This document shows, in pieces, positions 6,480-10,101 of a stretch of 10,101 nt of DNA. The stretch covers positions 1-10,101 of the forward strand of contig JAEVZN010000353.1 of NCBI GenBank assembly GCA_023392205.1, given 5' to 3'. Below the pieces are notes generated by a model. The model made no database searches and had not been told where the DNA came from. It saw nothing but the letters and a program-made list of their open reading frames with translations. The DNA comes from Pseudomonadota bacterium (GTDB lineage Bacteria; Pseudomonadota; Alphaproteobacteria; Rhizobiales; Xanthobacteraceae). Made by a program: the position numbers and the translations under genes. Position 1 is the first letter of the stretch, and every line of letters begins with the position of its first letter.

Positions 6480-7953
6480 CGCGCGCCCCCAGACTGGCCG
6501 CCGATCGCAGCGTCAGCTTGAAGACGGTGCCGCCCGGCTCGGACGGCTCCGCCCACAGGCGGCCGCCATGCGATTCGACGATGGTTTTCGAAATCGACAA
6601 TCCCACGCCCATGCCATGCGCCTTGGTCGTGATAAAGGGCTGAAACAATTGCGGCAGAATCTCCGGCGACAATCCCGCGCCGGTATCGGCCACGCTGATC
6701 TGCACCATCTGTTCTGGAGCGGCGGACGATGCAATCACCAATTGGCGGACGGGCGAAGTCTCCATCGCCTCGATGGCATTGCGGATCAGATTGACGATGA
6801 CCTGCTGAACCTGGATCTTGTCCGCCACCACCAGATCCGAGGCCGGATCGAGTTCGAAGCGCACCTTGACGTCGTGCTCCTTGGCGCCGACCAGCGCCAG
6901 CGCGCTCGCCTCTTCCAGCATCTTGGAGACGCTTTCGATCTTGTGTTCGGAATCGCCGCGGGCCACGAAATTGCGCAGATGCTGGATAATCTGGCCCGCG
7001 CGCAGTGATTGCTCGGTCGCCTTGGCCAGCGCCTCCTCCAACATCGGCAGACCGGCTTCGCCTGATTTGTTGAGGATGCGGCGCGCCCCGTTCAGATAAT
7101 TGGCGATGGCCGACATCGGCTGGTTGAGTTCATGCGCCAGAGTCGAGGCCATTTCTCCCATCGCCGTCAGCCGCGAGATGTGCACCAGCTCCGCCTGCAA
7201 TTCCTGCAGGCGCGCCTCGGTCTTCTGCCGGTCGGTGAGATCGCGAATGAAGCCGGTGAAGTAGAGCCGGTCGTTGGACCGCATTTCGCCGATGGCAAGC
7301 TCCATCGGAAAGGTCGAACCGTCCTTGCGCTCGCCGACCACCACCCGGCCGACGCCGATGATCTTGCGTTCGCCGGTTTGCAGATAGCGGCCGATATAGC
7401 CGTCATGCTGGCCGCGATAGGGCTGCGGCATGAGGATGCGGACGTTCTCGCCGATCACCTCTGCGGCGCTGCGGGCGAACAGCCGCTCGGCCGCGCTGGA
7501 GAAGGACTGGATGATCCCGTTCGGATCGATCACCACCATCGCGTCCGGGATCGTATCCAGAATGGATTTGAGATGCGCCTCGCGCGCCAGCAGGTCGCGA
7601 TTGGTCTCCTCGGCAACATGGCGTGCGCGCTGAACCCGTCCGCCGAGCCAGGCCATGCCAAGCCCGATGGTCAGGAAGGCCGCCGCATTGATGAGATCTG
7701 GGCGGCGCAGATCGGGCGATGCCGAAAACAGCTCCACCGCAATGCTCAGCCCGGTCGCCAATATTCCCGGCCCGACCCCGCCGAGCGCGCTGATCACGAG
7801 GATCGCCGGCACCAGAAACAGGTAGATGGTGGCGCTTTCCACGTCCGACGCCGCGAACAGCCGCACCAGCAAGGCGCCCCCGATCAGCAGCAGCGTGAGC
7901 AGGAGCGCGATCCAGAGGCGGGCCCCTGTGGGGATGGCGGCAGGCCAGCTCAT
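6472..7953 (-). CDS. fixL: Oxygen-sensing haem-PAS histidine kinase FixL, membrane-anchored
   Basis: With the ATG at 7953 the protein has 493 residues. Four membrane helices (about 12-32, 41-57, 59-77 and 88-105) form a DUF4118-like anchor as in Sinorhizobium FixL. A PAS domain follows (about 125-240) that is closely similar to the haem PAS of Bradyrhizobium FixL as I recall it. His183 in [10 protein letters not shown] corresponds to the proximal haem ligand (His200 there), and Arg203 in GVGRVV to the distal Arg220 that signals oxygen binding. The kinase core has phospho-acceptor His274 in AHELNQP, an N-box around Asn388/Asn392, DTGAG (423-427) and GMGVGLSIS (447-455). Deoxy-haem should switch the kinase on and oxygen should inhibit it. 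The reading frame stays open to an ATG at 8076, but that extension is hydrophilic, is partly a tandem repeat, and would remove most of the divergent promoter region. The ribosome site at 7953 (GGAAA, 7958-7962) is weak. It overlaps fixJ by 8 bases. Confidence 0.95.
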   Translation of the reverse strand: MSWPAAIPTGARLWIALLLTLLLIGGALLVRLFAASDVESATIYLFLVPAILVISALGGVGPGILATGLSIAVELFSASPDLRRPDLINAAAFLTIGLGMAWLGGRVQRARHVAEETNRDLLAREAHLKSILDTIPDAMVVIDPNGIIQSFSSAAERLFARSAAEVIGENVRILMPQPYRGQHDGYIGRYLQTGERKIIGVGRVVVGERKDGSTFPMELAIGEMRSNDRLYFTGFIRDLTDRQKTEARLQELQAELVHISRLTAMGEMASTLAHELNQPMSAIANYLNGARRILNKSGEAGLPMLEEALAKATEQSLRAGQIIQHLRNFVARGDSEHKIESVSKMLEEASALALVGAKEHDVKVRFELDPASDLVVADKIQVQQVIVNLIRNAIEAMETSPVRQLVIASSAAPEQMVQISVADTGAGLSPEILPQLFQPFITTKAHGMGVGLSISKTIVESHGGRLWAEPSEPGGTVFKLTLRSAASLGARDV

Positions 7954-8016
7954 GCGATTTCCGCGTGTCTTTTCCGAGGGATGGCCAGAAAGGCCGCTGA
8001 CGAAAAAAGCAATGCC

Positions 8017-8048
8017 GCATTCACGGCAAAGGGCATTCACGGCAAAAG
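8017..8048. repeat. Two-copy 16-base tandem repeat
   Basis: GCATTCACGGCAAAGG (8017-8032) is followed directly by GCATTCACGGCAAAAG (8033-8048), which differs at one base. It lies about 64-95 bases upstream of the fixL start and 94-125 bases upstream of the fixK-like start. The spacing of about one and a half helical turns, and the position between two divergent regulators, would suit paired binding sites, but a simple duplication is equally possible. Confidence 0.8.
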
Positions 8049-8062
8049 GACACTCCGGGAAA

Positions 8063-8073
8063 CCCCTTAGGGG
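8063..8073. repeat. Short inverted repeat CCCC-TTA-GGGG
   Basis: A perfect four-base-arm inverted repeat around TTA lies 68-78 bases upstream of the fixK-like start, in the range where an activator of that gene could bind. Function is unproven. Confidence 0.3.
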
Positions 8074-8128
8074 CAATATCCGAATTTTCGCAAGTGTTCA
8101 CCTTTCGTAAGACCGGATCACCTTCAAA

Positions 8129-8134
8129 AAGGAG
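8129..8134 (+). promoter_or_regulatory. Strong ribosome binding site of the fixK-like gene
   Basis: AAGGAG lies seven bases before the ATG at 8142. It fixes that start over the in-frame ATG at 8094, which has no such site and would place this sequence inside the coding region. Confidence 0.8.
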
Positions 8135-8141
8135 CCCGGCC

Positions 8142-8864
8142 ATGCAGACGCTCACCCAGAACGCCCCTTTCGCCAGAATGCGGCCCGCCTGTCCGACCGC
8201 ACAGGCGCTGGGAATTCGCCCTGCAGCCAGCCGGCCGGCCCCGGAAGCCCCTGCCAGCCATGCATTCTTCGGGTCGCCGGAACTGGTCGGGTCGCCACTG
8301 TCGTTCCGGCGCGATGCCGAAATCTACGGGGAGAACGAGCCCGCCGATTACGTCTACAAGATCCTCAGCGGCACGGTCCGGGTCTACAAGATCCTGCAGG
8401 ACGGCCGCCGCCAGATCGAGGGCTTCTATTTCCCCGGTGACATTTTCGGCGTGGCCTTCGACGAAGAGCATGCCTCGTCCGCCGAAGCGGTGACGAATAC
8501 CAATGTCGTCGTCATCAAGCGCGCGGCGTTGCTGGCTGCCTCCGCCCGCGACCGCAACGTCGCCCGCGATCTATGGCTGCATACCGGCCGTGAACTCGAC
8601 CATGCCCGCCGCCACGCGATGCTGCTGGTGAAAACCGCGCAGGAGCGGGTCGCCTCTTTCCTGGTGGCGATCTCCGAGCGGGGCAAGGGCGATGCCATCG
8701 ACCTGCCGATGTCACGGCAGGATATCGCCGATTATCTCGGGCTGACCATCGAGACCGTGTCGCGCACGCTGACCCAGTTCCAGACAAGCTGCGCGATCGA
8801 ATTGCCAAGCTCGCGCCACATGATCCTGCGCAACCGTGCGGCACTGGTCAGGCTGAACGCCTGA
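8142..8864 (+). CDS. fixK: Crp/Fnr-family transcription regulator, FixK type
   Basis: From the ATG at 8142 the protein has 240 residues. A proline- and alanine-rich tail of about 45 residues precedes a cyclic-nucleotide-like beta-barrel (about 47-135, with GENEPADYVYKILSGTVRVYK and FYFPGDIFG). A dimer helix (about 137-175) and a winged helix-turn-helix (about 185-238) follow. The recognition helix TIETVSRTL (202-210) carries Glu204, Ser207 and Arg208, the E-x-x-S-R set with which FNR and FixK read TTGA-N6-TCAA. Only Cys17 and Cys217 are present, so it lacks the four-cysteine iron-sulphur cluster of true FNR and should not sense oxygen itself. It depends instead on FixLJ, as FixK proteins do. 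Ser191 sits where, from memory, Bradyrhizobium FixK2 has the oxidation-sensitive Cys183. Divergent placement next to fixL supports the FixJ-to-FixK order. The exact subfamily (FixK1, FixK2, NnrR-like) cannot be settled without a tree. Confidence 0.88.
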   Translation: MQTLTQNAPFARMRPACPTAQALGIRPAASRPAPEAPASHAFFGSPELVGSPLSFRRDAEIYGENEPADYVYKILSGTVRVYKILQDGRRQIEGFYFPGDIFGVAFDEEHASSAEAVTNTNVVVIKRAALLAASARDRNVARDLWLHTGRELDHARRHAMLLVKTAQERVASFLVAISERGKGDAIDLPMSRQDIADYLGLTIETVSRTLTQFQTSCAIELPSSRHMILRNRAALVRLNA

Positions 8865-8877
8865 CGCTGGCGGAAGC

Positions 8878-8903
8878 CGGCCGGTCGGCTGTACGACCGG
8901 CCG
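8878..8903. terminator. Bidirectional hairpin terminator between convergent genes
   Basis: A perfect 10-base stem, CGGCCGGTCG (8878-8887) with CGACCGGCCG (8894-8903), has a six-base loop. It lies 13 bases after the fixK-like stop and 34 bases after the end of the MetE-like gene on the other strand. It has no T-run on either side, as is common in GC-rich genomes, so it is a likely but not textbook terminator for both genes. Confidence 0.6.
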
Positions 8904-8937
8904 CAAGACGTGAGGCGTGAGGCTGCAATAGGCCTGC

Positions 8938-10050
8938 CTATTTCCCCCACACCTCCTGCGCGACATCGGCAACGAGTTTCAGCTTTGCCCATTGTTCGTC
9001 CTCGGCGAGCGTATTGCCTTCCTCGGTGGAGGCAAAGCCGCATTGCGGCGACAGGCAGAGCTGATCGAGCGGCACGAACTTCGTCGCTTCCTCGATGCGG
9101 CGCTTGAGCAGGCCCTTGTCCTCCAGCGTGCCGAATTTCGAGGTCACGAGGCCGAGCACCACGCGCTTTTTGCCTTTGGGCAGCATACGCAACGGCTCGA
9201 ACCCGCCGGCGCGGTCCGAATCGTATTCGAGGAAATAGCCGTCGATGCCGATCTTGTTGAACAATACATCGGCCACCGGCTCGTAACCGCCCGACGACAC
9301 GAAAGTGGAGCGGAAATTGCCGCGGCACAGATGCATCGCCGTCACCATGTCGGCCGGCTTGTCGGCGATGGCGGAATTGATCATGTCCGCCCAGGAATCG
9401 GCGAGCGCGACCGGATCCTCGCCGCGATCCGCCACCATCTTGCGGCGCTCGTTGTCGCACAGATGCGCATAGGATGTATCGTCGAGCTGGATATAGCGGC
9501 AGCCGGCATCGGCAAAGGCCTTGATCGCCTTGCGATAGGCGAGGCCGAGATCGGCAAAGAACGCATCCATGGTCTTGTAGATGCCGTCCTCGATCGGCTT
9601 GCGCCCCACCCGGTATTGCAGAACCGTCGGCGACGGGATGGTCATTTTCGGCGCGACGTTTGTATTCGCCGCCAGAAATTTGAAATGATCGATCATCGGC
9701 GCACCGGAATAGCCGATCTTGCCGGTGACGCGGATATCCTCGGGGCGCGTCTCCACGCCCGCGAACTTGATGCCATGCGCGGTGCGATAGAGTTCGGCGC
9801 CATCCAGCAGCTTGAAGAAATCGAATTGCCACCACGACCTGCGGTATTCGCCGTCGGTCGCGAGTTTCAGGCCTACTTCTTCCTGCTTGCGGATGGCTTT
9901 GCGGATTTCGTCGTCTTCCACCGCCTTCAGCGCGGCTGCGTCAATCTCGCCCTTTTCATGCCGGGCGCGCGCCTCTTTCAGCGCGGCCGGACGCAACAGG
10001 CTGCCGACATGATCGGCGCGGAACGGCGCCGTGGTGTTGGAACTGGACAT
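8938..10050 (-). CDS. MetE C-terminal-domain-like zinc methyltransferase (YxjG/YxjH type)
   Basis: The 370-residue protein corresponds to the catalytic barrel of cobalamin-independent methionine synthase without its N-terminal half. All four zinc ligands of MetE have counterparts: His240 and Cys242 in MHLCRGN, Glu275 in FLEYDSD and Cys337 in LSPQCGF. The family's N-terminal RADHVGSLLRP (11-21) and the barrel strand QLDDTSY (188-194) are also present. MetE moves a methyl group from methyl-tetrahydrofolate polyglutamate to homocysteine. Stand-alone cores such as Bacillus YxjG/YxjH are linked to methionine metabolism, but their methyl donor is not settled, so the donor here is unknown. The start is supported by GAGGAAA at 10053-10059. 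Only 51 bases of upstream sequence are visible, and I see no SAM or cobalamin riboswitch in them. It is convergent with the fixK-like gene and not part of the oxygen cassette by position. Confidence 0.9.
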   Translation of the reverse strand: MSSSNTTAPFRADHVGSLLRPAALKEARARHEKGEIDAAALKAVEDDEIRKAIRKQEEVGLKLATDGEYRRSWWQFDFFKLLDGAELYRTAHGIKFAGVETRPEDIRVTGKIGYSGAPMIDHFKFLAANTNVAPKMTIPSPTVLQYRVGRKPIEDGIYKTMDAFFADLGLAYRKAIKAFADAGCRYIQLDDTSYAHLCDNERRKMVADRGEDPVALADSWADMINSAIADKPADMVTAMHLCRGNFRSTFVSSGGYEPVADVLFNKIGIDGYFLEYDSDRAGGFEPLRMLPKGKKRVVLGLVTSKFGTLEDKGLLKRRIEEATKFVPLDQLCLSPQCGFASTEEGNTLAEDEQWAKLKLVADVAQEVWGK

Positions 10051-10101
10051 GCTTTCCTCGTGCGATTTTCTGATTTTGTTTGTGTCGCCCGTCGAGGCGC
10101 C

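Larger units (their letters stand above)
7954..8141. promoter_or_regulatory. Divergent fixL / fixK-like promoter region
   Basis: This 188-base space must hold the promoters of fixLJ (leftward) and of the fixK-like gene (rightward). It contains a 16-base tandem repeat (8017-8048), an inverted repeat CCCCTTAGGGG (8063-8073) and an AT-richer stretch at about 8074-8112. GTAAG at 8107-8111 and GCAAG at 8090-8094 resemble the first half of the published FixJ motif GTAMGTAG but are too partial to call. There is no TTGA-N6-TCAA site here, so FixK autoregulation through a standard box is not indicated. I see no convincing -35/-10 pair. Confidence 0.5.

Noticed and set aside
7132..8070. A 312-codon open frame on the + strand across fixL and the promoter region
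   Set aside because: It is antisense to well-conserved FixL domains, with a low-complexity His/Arg/Gln-rich translation.
7954..8076. A 41-residue N-terminal extension of FixL from the ATG at 8076
   Set aside because: The extension has no family similarity and part of it encodes the tandem repeat. It would leave only 65 bases for two divergent promoters; the ATG at 7953 lies directly before the first membrane helix.
8107..8114. GTAAGACC as a FixJ binding site
   Set aside because: Only the first five bases agree with the GTAMGTAG motif, which is not enough to call a site.
8094..8141. A 16-residue N-terminal extension of the FixK-like protein
   Set aside because: The strong AAGGAG at 8129-8134 is correctly spaced for the ATG at 8142, and there is no ribosome site before 8094.

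Overview
The window is GC-rich, densely coded DNA. It carries a FixL/FixJ pair and a divergent FixK-type regulator, an NDP-forming acyl-CoA synthetase/GNAT fusion and a MetE-core paralogue. This gene set and the protein sequences fit a free-living or plant-associated alphaproteobacterium of the Hyphomicrobiales (Bradyrhizobium/Rhodopseudomonas/Xanthobacteraceae neighbourhood). That placement is an inference; there is no rRNA or marker gene to confirm it. I see no mobile element, tRNA, CRISPR array or phage signature.

Layout. Bases 25-414 (-) encode a RidA-family protein, divergent from a membrane hybrid sensor histidine kinase with a C-terminal receiver (576-2756, +). After a 114-base gap comes an 899-residue fusion of an acyl-CoA synthetase (NDP-forming) and a GNAT acetyltransferase (2871-5570, +). 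It converges on a small two-CxxC zinc-ribbon protein (5582-5773, -). Upstream of that small gene are fixJ (5856-6479, -) and fixL (6472-7953, -), which overlap by 8 bases. Divergent from fixL is a Crp/Fnr regulator of the FixK type (8142-8864, +). A strong hairpin at 8878-8903 separates it from a convergent MetE-like, zinc-dependent methyltransferase (8938-10050, -).

How the genes work together. The centre of the window is an oxygen-response cassette. The haem-PAS kinase FixL would phosphorylate FixJ at low oxygen, and FixJ~P would activate the fixK-like gene. The FixK-like protein carries the E-x-x-S-R recognition helix that reads TTGA-N6-TCAA sites. One near-perfect site of this kind lies at 5792-5805, just upstream of the small zinc-ribbon gene and downstream of fixJ, so the small protein is a candidate local target. 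The flanking genes (RidA-like, hybrid kinase, acyl-CoA synthetase/acetyltransferase, MetE-like) have no demonstrated link to the cassette.

No stretch longer than 300 bases lacks a gene. The intergenic spaces are 415-575, 2757-2870, 5774-5855, 7954-8141 and 8865-8937. I did not find a clearly undescribed system. The points most worth checking are the FixK box by the zinc-ribbon gene, a 16-base tandem repeat in the fixL/fixK divergent promoter, and several key-residue substitutions or retentions.
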